Source: Kitasatospora phosalacinea (GTDB lineage Bacteria > Actinomycetota > Actinomycetes > Streptomycetales > Streptomycetaceae). Taken from it: DNA of 64,000 nt. The notes beneath the pieces were generated by a model. It saw only the letters and a list, made by a program, of their open reading frames with translations, ran no database searches and had not been told where the DNA came from. Below, one piece after another: positions 1-9,337 of this stretch. The stretch spans positions 1 to 64,000 of the forward strand of contig NZ_JNWZ01000017.1 of the NCBI RefSeq assembly GCF_000716545.1. Reading direction: 5' to 3'. The stretch's first letter is position 1, and the number at the start of each line of letters is the position of its first letter. The translations under genes were made by a program, and so were the position numbers.

Positions 1-1
1 C

Positions 2-757
2 TCCCCGTCCCCGTCCGCGAGCCCGTCCCCGTCCGCCGCCGCCGCCGAGGCCGTGCTGCGGGCCGCCCCCGCCGCCGGACCCACCCTGCAGGCCCCGCCC
101 AGCGCCCCGCCCGACGTCGCGCTCGGCGTCACCGCCACCGCGCCCGACAACGCCGAATCCCGCCGGGTCGGCGCCCTGTTCTCGGGCCCGGCCGGCCCCG
201 GCAACCACTTCTGCACCGCCAGCGTCATCGACAGCCCCGGCCGCAACCTGATCCTCACCGCCGCGCACTGCCTCTCCGGCGCGAACGGCACCACCTTCGT
301 CCCCGGCTACCGCGACGGCCGCGCCCCGTACGGCAGTTGGCAGGTCACCAAGGTCTACACCGCCGACGGCTGGCGCAACGGCGGCGACCCCGACGAGGAC
401 TTCGCGATCCTCGCCGTCGCCCCCAGAGACGGCCGCCAGATCGAGGACGCCGTCGGCGGCAACCCCCTCGGCACCGACGCCGCCTGGACGGTCCGGGTCC
501 GGCTCTACGGCTACCCCGCCAGGGCCGAACTCCCCGTCCTCTGCACCAACACCACCACCCGCCAGGACACCTACCAGCGCCGCATCGACTGCCCCGACTT
601 CCCCGGCGGCACCAGCGGCGGCCCCTTCATCGACGCCGCCACCGGCGAGGTCGTCGGCGTCATCGGCGGCTACCAGCAGGGCGGCGCCACCGACGACACC
701 TCCTACAGCGCGGCCTTCGACCACACCGTCGCCGAACTCCTCGCCGAGGCGAGCTGA
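2..757 (+). CDS. Trypsin-like serine protease, 5' end outside window
   Basis: The reading frame is open to the left edge, so the start lies outside the window. The first visible residues form a Ser/Pro/Ala-rich stretch (SPSPSASPSPSAAAA), a likely linker after an unseen signal or membrane segment. The protease domain follows: the catalytic His is in LILTAAHC, the Asp in DEDFAIL and the Ser in GGTSGGPF, in chymotrypsin order. Two Cys (FCTAS and AAHC) match the usual disulfide next to the His. The domain ends soon after the catalytic Ser and the gene stops at 757. It is probably an exported S1-family peptidase. The substrate is unknown. A GTG at 53 could act as an internal start, but the upstream codons look like real protein. 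Confidence 0.85.
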   Translation, partial: SPSPSASPSPSAAAAEAVLRAAPAAGPTLQAPPSAPPDVALGVTATAPDNAESRRVGALFSGPAGPGNHFCTASVIDSPGRNLILTAAHCLSGANGTTFVPGYRDGRAPYGSWQVTKVYTADGWRNGGDPDEDFAILAVAPRDGRQIEDAVGGNPLGTDAAWTVRVRLYGYPARAELPVLCTNTTTRQDTYQRRIDCPDFPGGTSGGPFIDAATGEVVGVIGGYQQGGATDDTSYSAAFDHTVAELLAEAS

Positions 758-780
758 CCGGTCGGCGGCCCGGGGAACGG

Positions 781-815
781 CAGGGACGCGCAGGGACGCG
801 CAGGGACGCGCAGGG
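781..815. repeat. Short tandem repeat, 10-bp unit, about 3.5 copies
   Basis: The decamer CAGGGACGCG is repeated three times from 781 and then decays to CAGGGGCGCC. It lies between the stop codons of two convergent genes and has no coding role. Confidence 0.8.
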
Positions 816-829
816 GCGCCGGAGCCCGC

Positions 830-1207
830 TCAGTCCGCCGCCGGCGCGAACCCCCCGCGCGAGCCGCCGTCGAGCAGGGCCGGCCAGTCCAACTGCCCGG
901 TGAGGTCCGAGGGGTCGGGCAGCGAGACCACCAGCGCGCCGCCGGCCCGTCCGACCTCCTCGCACCAGCGGGCGACGCCGTCGGTGTCGAAGGAGCCGCC
1001 CAGGGTGGGGACGAGGCAGCCGGCGTCGCCGGGGCCGTCCAGGACGCACATGGTCAGGCGGGCGAACACCGACCAGCCGTCCAGCGCGGGCACCGCGCCG
1101 TCGACGACCCGCAGCACCGGCAGCGCGCCGTGCGCGGGGGCGCCGCCCAGCAGCAGGATCGGGGCGGACGCCCCGGAGACCAGTCGGACCTGTTCGGGAG
1201 AGATCAT
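830..1207 (-). CDS. Conserved hypothetical protein, 125 aa
   Basis: I do not recognise a family. Translation from the ATG at 1207 begins MISPEQVRLVSG and gives a compact soluble-looking protein with hydrophobic beta-type stretches (APILLLGG, ALVVSLPD) and no signal peptide or membrane segment. A GTG lies directly upstream at 1210. The frame stays open further upstream, but that part is Arg/Gly/Pro-rich and crosses the tRNA gene, so it is not coding. The gene converges on the protease gene. Confidence 0.6.
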   Translation of the reverse strand: MISPEQVRLVSGASAPILLLGGAPAHGALPVLRVVDGAVPALDGWSVFARLTMCVLDGPGDAGCLVPTLGGSFDTDGVARWCEEVGRAGGALVVSLPDPSDLTGQLDWPALLDGGSRGGFAPAAD

Positions 1208-1286
1208 CACCCGGTCACCCTGCCACACCCCGGCGGCCCGCCCCGCGGTCGTTCCGCCCGCCGGAACCCTTGGGCGGCAGGGGAGT

Positions 1287-1562
1287 TCAGCGCTTCGCGC
1301 GCCGCTCGGCGACCCGCCGCCCGACCTCGGCCAGGAACCCGTCAGGGGCTTCGCCGGTGGCGCGCAGGTGCGCGCGCTCCTCGGCGGTGAGCGCCTCGGC
1401 GGCGCCGTCCACGGCGAAGGCGTACTCGTGCAGCCGGCCCGACCTCCGGTCGCGCCGCAGGTCGCCGGCCGGCCCGGCGGCCCGCCGCCCGGGCCCGCCG
1501 CGCGTGCGCGGCGCGGTCGTCCCCGGGAACGGCGAAGGCCCAGAGCAGTGGACGAACTCCAC
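1287..1562 (-). CDS. Small hypothetical protein, about 91 aa, start uncertain
   Basis: The C-terminal half looks like a real small alpha-helical protein: HEYAFAVDGAAEALTAEE and then charged helices ending in RRAKR. The N-terminal half is Gly/Pro/Arg-rich and may be wrongly included. Candidate starts are a GTG at 1562 and an ATG at 1583. No good start exists nearer the conserved part except rare codons. It lies just downstream of the tRNA-Arg gene on the same strand. Function unknown. Confidence 0.45.
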   Translation of the reverse strand: MEFVHCSGPSPFPGTTAPRTRGGPGRRAAGPAGDLRRDRRSGRLHEYAFAVDGAAEALTAEERAHLRATGEAPDGFLAEVGRRVAERRAKR

Positions 1563-1595
1563 TGGTCTGAGCCTCTGTTGCACTTCGGTGCGAAG

Positions 1596-1667
1596 TGCCC
1601 CCGGTAGGATTCGAACCTACGCACCCGCCTCCGGAGGGCGGTGCTCTATCCCCTGAGCTACGGGGGC
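1596..1667 (-). tRNA. tRNA-Arg, anticodon CCG
   Basis: The full cloverleaf can be read on the minus strand: 7-bp acceptor stem GCCCCCG/CGGGGGC, D stem GCTC/GAGC, anticodon stem CCGCC/GGCGG with loop CTCCGGA (anticodon CCG, reading CGG), 4-nt variable loop, T stem GTAGG/CCTAC with loop TTCGAAT and discriminator A. It is 72 nt long and the 3' CCA is not encoded. CGG is a common Arg codon here, and argS lies less than 1 kb away. Confidence 0.97.
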
Positions 1668-1820
1668 CTGGGGCGCTTTTCGGGGCGACCCGGCCTGACA
1701 CGGAAAACACTACCAAAGAAAGTGCACGCGTTTGCACAGGGTTCTTCCGGCCCCGCCCGACGGCCTGTCAGCGGGTCGCCGGATGTGGCCGAAGGCCGGA
1801 CGCGGGGGGCGGGGCGCGGC

Positions 1821-1833
1821 TACCCTCGGTGAG
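1821..1833 (+). promoter_or_regulatory. Promoter -10 placing a leaderless start for the response regulator
   Basis: TACCCT (1821-1826) is followed by 7 nt and then the GTG at 1834. In streptomycetes this spacing means transcription starts at or next to the start codon. No Shine-Dalgarno sequence is visible. No clear -35 is seen. Confidence 0.55.
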
Positions 1834-2331
1834 GTGGCGGCGACGTCGGGGCGGGTCCTCGTGGTGGACGACAGCGAGGTGATCCGCCAACTGATCAGGG
1901 TCAACCTGGAGCTGGAGGGCTTCGAGGTGGTGACCGCCGCCGACGGTGCCGAGTGCCTGGAGGTGGTCCGCCGGGTCGCGCCGGACGTGGTCACCCTGGA
2001 CGTGGTGATGCCCCGGCTGGACGGCCTGCGGACGGCGGCCCGGCTGCGCGCCGCGCGGGACACCGCGCACCTGCCGATCGCGATCGTGAGCGCCTGCACG
2101 CCGGCCGACCTGGAGCGCGGCGAGTCGGTGGGGGTGGACGGCTACCTGGCGAAGCCCTTCGACCCGGCGGAGCTGGTCGCACTGGTGCGGCGGCTGCGGG
2201 CGGCGGCGGCCGGGCGGCGGTTCGCCTACGACTTCGGGAGCCCGGCGCAGACGGCCGGGTGGTCCCCCCGCGATTCAGCTCAGGGCGAACAGGGGCAGGA
2301 ACTCGTCCGGCCGGACGAGCCGCGCCCGTGA
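1834..2331 (+). CDS. Single-domain response regulator (CheY-like receiver)
   Basis: The 165-residue protein has a complete receiver domain: acidic pair D12/D13 in VLVVDDSE, phosphoacceptor D56 in TLDVVMPRLDG, the switch S86 (AIVSACT) and the conserved K107 (YLAKPF). After about residue 125 there is only a short tail, with no DNA-binding or enzymatic output domain. It therefore probably acts through protein partners or as a phosphate relay. No histidine kinase is adjacent, so it is an orphan. The start is set by a -10 box 7 nt upstream. Earlier in-frame codons give a low-complexity extension and are rejected. Confidence 0.85.
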   Translation: MAATSGRVLVVDDSEVIRQLIRVNLELEGFEVVTAADGAECLEVVRRVAPDVVTLDVVMPRLDGLRTAARLRAARDTAHLPIAIVSACTPADLERGESVGVDGYLAKPFDPAELVALVRRLRAAAAGRRFAYDFGSPAQTAGWSPRDSAQGEQGQELVRPDEPRP

Positions 2332-2435
2332 GATGTGCCGGTCGGCACCGCCGTTCGGCCACACGAAGCACGCCCCGAGCGGCGACGCGCGCCGCGGCGG
2401 GCAAACCGAGTGGCGGCCGGGTACCCCGTCTCGCC

Positions 2436-2448
2436 TAGGCTGGGCACC
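2436..2448 (+). promoter_or_regulatory. argS promoter -10, leaderless
   Basis: TAGGCT (2436-2441) is followed by 7 nt and the GTG at 2449. No ribosome-binding site is visible. This predicts an mRNA starting at the argS start codon. Confidence 0.6.
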
Positions 2449-4104
2449 GTGACACCCGCAGAACTCTCCCAGGCAGTCCAGGCCGCCGTCAGCGCCGCCG
2501 TCCAGGCCGGCGAGCTGACCGTCGACGTGCCCGAGCACGTCACGGTCGAGCGGCCCAAGAACAGGGACCACGGCGACTACGCCACCAACGTGGCCCTCCA
2601 GCTCGCGAAGCCGGCCGGCCGGCCGCCGCGAGCCGTCGCGGAGGTCCTGGCCGCCCGTCTGCGAGGGATCACCGGCGTCGCGAAGGTCGACATCGCCGGT
2701 CCGGGCTTCCTGAACATCACGCTGGACGCCGCCACCCAGGGCGAGCTGGCGCGCACCATCGTCGAGGCGGGCGAGGCGTACGGCCGCAACGAGGCGCTCA
2801 AGGGCCTGAAGATCAACCTGGAGTTCGTCTCGGCGAACCCGACCGGCCCGATCCACATCGGCGGCGTCCGCTGGGCGGCCGTCGGCGACTCGCTGGCCCG
2901 CGTCCTCAAGGCCACCGGCGCCGAGGTGTCGACCGAGTACTACCTCAACGACGCCGGCGTGCAGATCACCAAGTTCGCCAAGTCGCTCAAGGCCGCCGCC
3001 AACGGACAGCCCGTCCCCGAGGACGGCTACGTCGGCGAGTACATCACCGACATCGCCAAGGCCGTCACCGACGGCCTGCCCGGCGTGCTCGACCTGCCCG
3101 AGGACGAGCAGCTCCAGGCGTTCCGCACCGAGGGCCTCAAGCTGATGGTCGCCGAGATCCAGCGCTCGATGGCCGAGTTCGGGGTGCACTTCGACACCTG
3201 GTTCTCCGAGCGGACGCTGCACGACTCCGGCGCCGTCGAGAAGGCCATCGAGCGGCTGCGCGAGCAGGGCCACGTCTTCGACCGGGACGGCGCGATCTGG
3301 CTGCGCACCACCGACTTCGGCGACGACAAGGACCGCGTCCTGATCAAGGCCGACGGCGAGACCACCTACTTCGCCGCCGACGCCGCCTACTACCTGAGCA
3401 AGCGGGACCGCGGCGCGGAGGTCTCGGTCTACATGCTCGGCGCGGACCACCACGGCTACGTCAACCGCCTCAAGGCCATCGCGGCCTGCGCGGGCGACGA
3501 CATGGACCGCAACATCGAGGTGATGATCGGCCAGTTCGTGAAGATGCTGCGCGACGGCAAGGAGGTCCGGCTCTCCAAGCGCGCGGGCAACATCATCACG
3601 ATCGACGACGTGATCGACTGGATCGGCGTGGACGCCGCCCGCTACATGCTGGTGCGGCAGTCCACCGACTCCACCATCACCATCGACATCGACCTGGTGA
3701 CCAGCACCTCCCGGGAGAACCCGGTCTACTACGTGCAGTACGCGCACGCCCGGATGTGCTCCGTGCAGCGCAACGCAGTGGAGAAGGGCGTCATCCGCAG
3801 CGCGGACTTCAAACCGGAGCTGCTGGACACCGAGTGGGAGAACGACCTGCTCGGCCAGCTCGGCGAGTTCCCGCGGGTGCTGGCCAAGGCCGGCGAACTG
3901 CGCGAGCCGCACCACGTGGCCACGTACCTGGAGGAACTGGCCCGCGCCTACCACCGGTTCTACGACAACTGCCAGATCCTGCCGAAGGGCGACGAGGAGG
4001 TCACCGACCTCACGCACGCCCGGCTCTGGCTGGCCGACGCCACGCGCACGACGCTGGCCAACGGCCTCGGACTGCTCGGCGTCTCGGCGCCCGAGCGGAT
4101 GTAA
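2449..4104 (+). CDS. argS: Arginyl-tRNA synthetase
   Basis: Class I aminoacyl-tRNA synthetase that charges tRNA-Arg in the cytoplasm. The 551-residue protein has the N-terminal additional domain typical of ArgS, the HIGH signature as PIHIGG after SANPTGP, the KMSKS-equivalent RLSKRAG and the C-terminal anticodon-binding (DALR) domain with HARMCSV and a YHRFYDNC helix. The start is the GTG at 2449, placed by the TAGGCT box 7 nt upstream. The frame extends further upstream but gives non-conserved Arg-rich sequence. A hairpin follows at 4138, and lysA lies 100 nt downstream on the same strand. An argS-lysA pair is common in actinomycetes. Confidence 0.97.
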   Translation: MTPAELSQAVQAAVSAAVQAGELTVDVPEHVTVERPKNRDHGDYATNVALQLAKPAGRPPRAVAEVLAARLRGITGVAKVDIAGPGFLNITLDAATQGELARTIVEAGEAYGRNEALKGLKINLEFVSANPTGPIHIGGVRWAAVGDSLARVLKATGAEVSTEYYLNDAGVQITKFAKSLKAAANGQPVPEDGYVGEYITDIAKAVTDGLPGVLDLPEDEQLQAFRTEGLKLMVAEIQRSMAEFGVHFDTWFSERTLHDSGAVEKAIERLREQGHVFDRDGAIWLRTTDFGDDKDRVLIKADGETTYFAADAAYYLSKRDRGAEVSVYMLGADHHGYVNRLKAIAACAGDDMDRNIEVMIGQFVKMLRDGKEVRLSKRAGNIITIDDVIDWIGVDAARYMLVRQSTDSTITIDIDLVTSTSRENPVYYVQYAHARMCSVQRNAVEKGVIRSADFKPELLDTEWENDLLGQLGEFPRVLAKAGELREPHHVATYLEELARAYHRFYDNCQILPKGDEEVTDLTHARLWLADATRTTLANGLGLLGVSAPERM

Positions 4105-4137
4105 GCACCAAGCCCCCAGCGCGCAGCACGCAGCGAA

Positions 4138-4177
4138 GGGGCGGCGGACCGGTCCACGGCGGACCGGTCGCCGCCCC
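4138..4177 (+). terminator. Hairpin between argS and lysA
   Basis: GGGGCGGCGGACCGGTCC pairs with GGACCGGTCGCCGCCCC around a 5-nt loop, with one bulged G. There is no long U tract, as is usual in these genomes. It could terminate or attenuate argS transcription. Confidence 0.6.
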
Positions 4178-4204
4178 TCGCCATAGGTCGAGGAAGTGTT
4201 GAAG

Positions 4205-5596
4205 ATGAGCCGATCCGCCCACCCGGCGGGGCCCCGCCACGGCGACGTCCTGCCCGAGGGGCACTACCAGGCCCCGCCGGCCGACCTCAACGCCCTCGAC
4301 CCCAAGGTCTGGGCGCGCACCGTCGCCCGGAACGCCGAGGGCGCGGTCACCGTCGGCGGCCTCGACGTGCGCACCCTGGCCGCCGAGTTCGGCACCCCCG
4401 CGTACGTGCTGGACGAGGCCGACTTCCGGGCCCGGGCCCGGGCCTGGCGGGGGGCCTTCGGCGAGGGCGCCGACGTCTACTACGCGGGCAAGGCGTTCCT
4501 GTCCAAGGCGGTGGTGCGCTGGCTGCGCGAGGAGGGCCTGAACGTCGACGTGTGCTCGGCCGGCGAGCTGCGGGTGGCGCTGGCGGCCGGGATGCCGGGC
4601 GAGCGGATCGCGCTGCACGGCAACAACAAGTCGGTGCGGGAGCTGGAGCTGGCCGTGAAGGCCGGCGTCGGCCACGTCGTGGTGGACTCCTTCGAGGAGG
4701 TCGACCGGCTGGCGGAGATCGCCGGGGCGCAGGGCGTCCGGCAGCCGGTGCTGGTCCGGATCACCGTCGGCGTCGAGGCGCACACCCACGAGTTCATCGC
4801 CACCGCGCACGAGGACCAGAAGTTCGGCCTGTCGATCTCCGGGGGGCTCGCCGCCGAGGCGGTCCGCCGGGTGCTGGCCCGGCCGTCCCTGGAACTGCGC
4901 GGCCTGCACTCGCACATCGGCTCGCAGATCTTCGACTTCGCCGGCTTCGAGGTGGCCGCCCGCCGGGTGGTCGGCCTGCTCGCCGAGGTCCGCGACGAGC
5001 ACGGCGTCGAGCTGCCGGAGGTCGACCTGGGCGGCGGGCTCGGCATCGCCTACACCCCCGAGGACGACCCGCGCGAGCCCGCCGAGATCGCCGCCGCGCT
5101 CGACGCGATCGTCCGGCGCGAGTGCGCCGCCGCCGGTCTGGCCGTCCCCCGGATCAGCGTCGAGCCCGGCCGGGCGATCGTCGGCCCCACCGCCTTCACG
5201 CTGTACGAGGTCGGCACCGTCAAGCCGCTGGAGGGCCTGCGCACCTACGTCAGCGTGGACGGCGGCATGTCCGACAACATCCGCACCGCGCTGTACGACG
5301 CCGAGTACTCGGTGGCCCTGGCCTCCCGCACCAGCGAGGCCGCGCCGATGCTGGTCCGGGTGGTCGGCAAGCACTGCGAGTCCGGCGACATCGTGGTCAA
5401 GGACGCCTTCCTGCCCGCCGACCTGGCCCCCGGCGACCTGATCGCGGTGCCCGCGACCGGCGCCTACTGCCGCTCGATGGCGAGCAACTACAACCACGCC
5501 CCCAGGCCCCCCGTGCTGGCCGTCGCCGACGGCGCGGCCCGGGTGATCGTCCGCCGCGAGACGGAGGAGGATCTCCTGCGTCTCGATATCGGCTGA
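4205..5596 (+). CDS. lysA: Diaminopimelate decarboxylase
   Basis: PLP enzyme (fold III) that decarboxylates meso-diaminopimelate to L-lysine, the last step of lysine synthesis. Of its 463 residues, K96 in YYAGKAF is the PLP lysine. HSHIGSQI and GGGLGIAY line the phosphate pocket of the barrel, and C391 in KHCESGDI is the catalytic Cys of the C-terminal domain. The start is ATG 4205, 9 nt after GAGGAAG. Upstream in-frame TTG 4199 and GTG 4196 are less well spaced. The gene precedes hom, so lysine and threonine branches of the aspartate family are clustered here. Confidence 0.97.
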   Translation: MSRSAHPAGPRHGDVLPEGHYQAPPADLNALDPKVWARTVARNAEGAVTVGGLDVRTLAAEFGTPAYVLDEADFRARARAWRGAFGEGADVYYAGKAFLSKAVVRWLREEGLNVDVCSAGELRVALAAGMPGERIALHGNNKSVRELELAVKAGVGHVVVDSFEEVDRLAEIAGAQGVRQPVLVRITVGVEAHTHEFIATAHEDQKFGLSISGGLAAEAVRRVLARPSLELRGLHSHIGSQIFDFAGFEVAARRVVGLLAEVRDEHGVELPEVDLGGGLGIAYTPEDDPREPAEIAAALDAIVRRECAAAGLAVPRISVEPGRAIVGPTAFTLYEVGTVKPLEGLRTYVSVDGGMSDNIRTALYDAEYSVALASRTSEAAPMLVRVVGKHCESGDIVVKDAFLPADLAPGDLIAVPATGAYCRSMASNYNHAPRPPVLAVADGAARVIVRRETEEDLLRLDIG

Positions 5597-5609
5597 CGAA
5601 ATTTTCGTC
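5595..5609. promoter_or_regulatory. AT-rich 15-bp palindrome over the lysA stop, upstream of hom
   Basis: GACGAAA-T-TTTCGTC is a perfect 7+1+7 palindrome that includes the end of the lysA stop codon and stands out as an AT-rich island. It lies 118 nt before hom. It could be an operator or a short hairpin. A possible -10 (TAGATC, 5629-5634) lies just downstream. Inference only. Confidence 0.35.
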
Positions 5610-5727
5610 TCAGAACGTGGACCAGCCGTAGATCCGTGCGGAAAGTCCCGGAGACTGGTGGGGACAGACAAGCCCCCGGGGGCGACGGAGCACCCGGCGG
5701 GGACCGGAGAATGCAGAGCGGAGTCGG

Positions 5728-7020
5728 ATGATGCGTACGCGCCCGCTGAAGGTGGCGTTGCTGGGCTGTGGTGTGGTGGGCTCCGAGGTGGCGCGCATCA
5801 TGACGACGACGGCCGACGACCTCGCCGCGCGCATCGGCGCCCCGGTCGAGCTCGCGGGCATCGCGGTCCGCCGGGCCGGGCGCCCCCGCCCCGGCGTCCC
5901 CGAGCACCTGCTCACCACCGACGCCGAGGCCCTGGTCGGCCGCGGCGACATCGACGTGGTGATCGAGGTCGTGGGCGGCATCGAACCGTCCAAGTCGCTG
6001 ACCCTGAAAGCCTTCGCGGCCGGCGCCTCGGTCGTCTCCGCCAACAAGGCGCTGCTCGCCAAGGACGGCGCCGAACTGCACGAGGCGGCCGCCGCGGCCG
6101 GCGTCGACCTCTACTACGAGGCCGCCGTCGCCGGGGCGATCCCGCTGCTGCGCCCGCTGCGCGAGTCGATGGCCGGCGACAAGGTGAACCGGGTGCTCGG
6201 CATCGTCAACGGCACCACCAACTTCATCCTCGACAAGATGGACTCCACCGGCGCCGGGTACTCCGAGGCGCTGGAGGAGGCCACCGCGCTGGGCTACGCC
6301 GAGGCCGACCCGACCGCCGACGTGGAGGGCTTCGACGCCGCCGCCAAGGCCGCCATCCTGGCCGGGATCGCCTTCCACACCAAGGTCACCGCCGCCGACG
6401 TCTACCGCGAGGGCATCACCGAGGTCACCGCCGCCGACATCGCCTCCGCCAAGCAGATGGGCTGCGTGGTCAAGCTGCTGGCGATCTGCGAGCGCGCCGC
6501 CGACGGCGCCTCGGTCACCGCCCGGGTCCACCCGGCGATGATCCCGCTCAGCCACCCGCTGGCCTCCGTCCGCGAGGCGTACAACGCGGTCTTCGTGGAG
6601 TCCGAGGCGGCCGGCCGGCTGATGTTCTACGGCCCCGGCGCGGGCGGCTCGCCCACCGCCTCCGCGGTCCTCGGCGACCTGGTCGCGGTCTGCCGCAACA
6701 AGCTGAACGGCTCCACCGGCCCCGGCGACTCGGTGTACGCCGCGCTGCCCGCCAAGCCGATGGACGAGGTGGTCACCCGCTACCACGTCAGCCTGGACGT
6801 GGACGACCGCGCGGGCGTGCTCGCCCAGGTCGCCTCGGTCTTCGCCGAGCACGGCGTCTCCATCGACACCGTGCGCCAGCAGGGCCGGGACGGCGACGCC
6901 GCGCTCGTCGTGGTCACCCACCGCGCCACCGACGCCGCCCTGTCGGCGACGGTCGACAAGCTCCGCGCACTGGACAGCGTGCGCGACGTGGCCAGCATCA
7001 TGCGGGTCGAAGGGGAATAG
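5728..7020 (+). CDS. hom: Homoserine dehydrogenase
   Basis: NAD(P)H-dependent reduction of aspartate semialdehyde to homoserine, the branch point to threonine and methionine. The 430-residue protein has an N-terminal Rossmann fold ([12 protein letters not shown]), the [10 protein letters not shown] strand, the catalytic domain with [11 protein letters not shown] and [16 protein letters not shown], and a C-terminal ACT domain from about residue 354 ([20 protein letters not shown]). The ACT domain suggests feedback control by threonine. Two ATG codons (5728 and 5731) are in tandem. thrC follows after 11 nt, so the two are co-transcribed. Confidence 0.97.
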   Translation: MMRTRPLKVALLGCGVVGSEVARIMTTTADDLAARIGAPVELAGIAVRRAGRPRPGVPEHLLTTDAEALVGRGDIDVVIEVVGGIEPSKSLTLKAFAAGASVVSANKALLAKDGAELHEAAAAAGVDLYYEAAVAGAIPLLRPLRESMAGDKVNRVLGIVNGTTNFILDKMDSTGAGYSEALEEATALGYAEADPTADVEGFDAAAKAAILAGIAFHTKVTAADVYREGITEVTAADIASAKQMGCVVKLLAICERAADGASVTARVHPAMIPLSHPLASVREAYNAVFVESEAAGRLMFYGPGAGGSPTASAVLGDLVAVCRNKLNGSTGPGDSVYAALPAKPMDEVVTRYHVSLDVDDRAGVLAQVASVFAEHGVSIDTVRQQGRDGDAALVVVTHRATDAALSATVDKLRALDSVRDVASIMRVEGE

Positions 7021-7031
7021 GAAAACCGGGT

Positions 7032-8129
7032 ATGAACGCTATTGCCGAAAGCACCGCCCGAGGCAGCCACACCCACCAGTGGCGCGGCCTCATCGAGGAG
7101 TACCGCGACCGCCTCCCGGTCTCCGACTCCACCCCCGTGGTGACCCTGCTGGAGGGCGGCACGCCGCTCGTTCCCGCCCAGGTGCTCTCCGAGCGCACCG
7201 GCTGCGACGTCTACCTCAAGGTCGAGGGCGCCAACCCGACCGGCTCCTTCAAGGACCGCGGGATGACCATGGCCATCTCCAAGGCCAAGGAGGACGGCGC
7301 CCAGGCCGTCATCTGCGCGTCCACCGGCAACACCTCGGCCTCCGCCGCCGCCTACGCGGTGCGGGCCGGGATGGTCTCCGCCGTGCTCGTCCCGCAGGGC
7401 AAGATCGCCCTCGGCAAGATGGGCCAGGCGCTGGTGCACGGCGCCAAGATCCTGCAGGTCGACGGCAACTTCGACGACTGCCTGACGCTGGCCCGCGAGC
7501 TCTCCGAGAAGTACCCGGTGGCCCTGGTCAACTCGGTCAACCCGGTGCGCATCGAGGGCCAGAAGACCGCCGCCTTCGAGATCGTCGACATGCTCGGCGA
7601 CGCCCCGGACCTCCACGTCCTCCCGGTCGGCAACGCGGGCAACATCACCGCCTACTGGAAGGGCTACCGCGAGTACGCGGCGGACGGCCTGGCCACCCGC
7701 ACCCCCCGGATGTGGGGCTTCCAGGCCTCCGGCTCGGCCCCCATCGTGGACGGCGCCCCGGTGCTCAAGCCGCAGACCATCGCCACCGCGATCCGGATCG
7801 GCAACCCGGCCTCCTGGGACTACGCGCTGGCCGCCCGGGACGACTCCGGCGGCCTCATCGACAAGGTGACGGACCGCCAGATCCTCGCCGCCTACCGCCT
7901 GTTGGCCTCGCAGGAGGGCGTCTTCGTCGAGCCCGCCTCCGCCGCCTCGGTGGCCGGCCTGCTGGCCAAGGCCGAGGCCGGACTGGTCGACCCCGGCCAG
8001 CGGATCGTCTGCACCGTCACCGGCAACGGCCTCAAGGACCCGGACTGGGCGGTGGCCGGCGCCCCGCAGCCGCAGGTCGTCCCGATCGACCCCGAGACGG
8101 CCGCCCGCCGCCTCGGCCTGCTCGACTGA
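7032..8129 (+). CDS. thrC: Threonine synthase
   Basis: PLP-dependent beta/gamma-replacement enzyme that converts O-phosphohomoserine to threonine. The 365-residue protein carries the PLP lysine K74 in [10 protein letters not shown], the [13 protein letters not shown] loop, the glycine-rich phosphate-binding [12 protein letters not shown] and the C-terminal [11 protein letters not shown]. It is the short, bacterial class of ThrC. It follows hom by 11 nt. A strong hairpin follows its stop codon, so thrB is probably transcribed at least partly on its own. Confidence 0.97.
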   Translation: MNAIAESTARGSHTHQWRGLIEEYRDRLPVSDSTPVVTLLEGGTPLVPAQVLSERTGCDVYLKVEGANPTGSFKDRGMTMAISKAKEDGAQAVICASTGNTSASAAAYAVRAGMVSAVLVPQGKIALGKMGQALVHGAKILQVDGNFDDCLTLARELSEKYPVALVNSVNPVRIEGQKTAAFEIVDMLGDAPDLHVLPVGNAGNITAYWKGYREYAADGLATRTPRMWGFQASGSAPIVDGAPVLKPQTIATAIRIGNPASWDYALAARDDSGGLIDKVTDRQILAAYRLLASQEGVFVEPASAASVAGLLAKAEAGLVDPGQRIVCTVTGNGLKDPDWAVAGAPQPQVVPIDPETAARRLGLLD

Positions 8130-8160
8130 CGGCGCCGACCGCGCTGACCGCACGTCAATC

Positions 8161-8199
8161 CGGCGAGCGGCCGGTCCCTTCCGGACCGGCCGCTCGCCG
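8161..8199 (+). terminator. Strong hairpin after thrC
   Basis: CGGCGAGCGGCCGGTCC and its perfect complement form a 17-bp stem with a 5-nt loop (8178-8182), followed by CCGTTTT. It fits an intrinsic terminator for hom-thrC. Confidence 0.8.
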
Positions 8200-8419
8200 C
8201 CGTTTTCCGGTCATCCCACCGGCGCTTTCGCGCTGCTTGCGGCAACACGGAAGATCGGAGCCGAGCGGGGTGTACCGCTCCGGAACCTCTCTTCGATACG
8301 CTTGACCCCGGCGGGCCGCGCCACGCTGCGCGCCCCTTTCGAGACCCCGCCGCCAGTACCGCCGCAGGCCCCGTCGCCGGGCCTGGCTCCCCCCACCTTC
8401 TCAGGAGTGTGTCCACCGC

Positions 8420-9337
8420 ATGGCCGGTCCCGCGTTCCGCGCCGCCGCCGTCCGGGTCCGCGTCCCCGCGACCAGCGCCAACCTCGGCCCCGGCTTCGAC
8501 GCCTTCGGCCTCGCCCTGGGCCTCTACGACGACGTGGTGGTCCGGGTCGCCGACTCCGGTCTGGCCGTGGACATCGCCGGCGAGGGCGCCGGGAACCTGG
8601 CCCGCGACGAGCGCCACCTGGTGGTCCGTTCGATGCGCGCCGCCTTCGACCGGCTCGGCGGCCAGCCCCGCGGCCTCGAAGTGGTCTGCGCCAACCGGAT
8701 ACCGCACGGTCGCGGCCTGGGCTCCTCGTCCGCCGCGATCTGCGCCGGCATCGTCGCCGCCCGCGCCGTCACCATCGGCGGCGCCTCCACGCTCGACGAC
8801 GACGCGCTGCTCGCCCTCGCCTCCGAGCTGGAGGGCCACCCCGACAACGTCGCGGCCTGCCTGCGCGGCAACTTCACCGTCGCCTGGACCGAGGACGGCG
8901 TTGCCCGCACCATCACGCTGGACCCCTCCGACCGGGTCGTGCCGGTCGTGTTCGTCCCCTCCACCGAGGTGCTCACCGAGACCGCCCGCGGCCTGCTCCC
9001 CAAGACCGTGCCGCTGTCCGACGCCGCGCTCAACGCGGGCCGCGCGGCCCTGCTGGTCGAGGCGCTCACCCGCCGCCCGGAGCTGCTGCTCACCGCCACC
9101 GAGGACCGCCTGCACCAGGACTACCGGGCCTCCGCGATGCCGGACAGCGCCGCCCTGGTGGCCGCCCTGCGCGCCGAGGGCGTCCCCGCCGTCATCTCGG
9201 GTGCCGGACCGACCGTGCTCGCCCTCACCGGCGAGGCGGACGTCGGCAAGGTCGTCAACAGCGCGGGGGCGCAGTTCGCGGCGCACCGGCTGGAGCTGGA
9301 CCGCACCGGCGCCACCGTCCTGCCGCTCGACATGTGA
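8420..9337 (+). CDS. thrB: Homoserine kinase
   Basis: GHMP-family kinase that phosphorylates homoserine with ATP to give the substrate of ThrC. The 305-residue protein shows VRVPATSANLGPGFDAFG at the N-terminus, the GHMP ATP loop GRGLGSSSAAICAG and the C-terminal GAGPTVLAL glycine-rich motif. The ATG at 8420 has an AGGAG 13 nt upstream, a long spacing. The gene is separated from thrC by 290 nt that hold a strong hairpin, so it needs its own promoter or read-through. Confidence 0.97.
   Translation: MAGPAFRAAAVRVRVPATSANLGPGFDAFGLALGLYDDVVVRVADSGLAVDIAGEGAGNLARDERHLVVRSMRAAFDRLGGQPRGLEVVCANRIPHGRGLGSSSAAICAGIVAARAVTIGGASTLDDDALLALASELEGHPDNVAACLRGNFTVAWTEDGVARTITLDPSDRVVPVVFVPSTEVLTETARGLLPKTVPLSDAALNAGRAALLVEALTRRPELLLTATEDRLHQDYRASAMPDSAALVAALRAEGVPAVISGAGPTVLALTGEADVGKVVNSAGAQFAAHRLELDRTGATVLPLDM

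Noticed and set aside
2275..4017. Long open frame on the minus strand opposite argS, and similar ones opposite lysA, hom, thrC, rho and atpA
   Set aside because: They mirror the codon bias of real genes in very GC-rich DNA, give Val/Gly/Asp/Leu-rich products without domains, and lie opposite well-recognised enzymes.
4105..5727. Lysine or threonine attenuator (leader peptide or lysine riboswitch) around lysA and hom
   Set aside because: Gaps are about 100 and 131 nt, contain no runs of Lys/Thr/Ile codons and no lysine-riboswitch core. Only a hairpin and a palindrome are seen.
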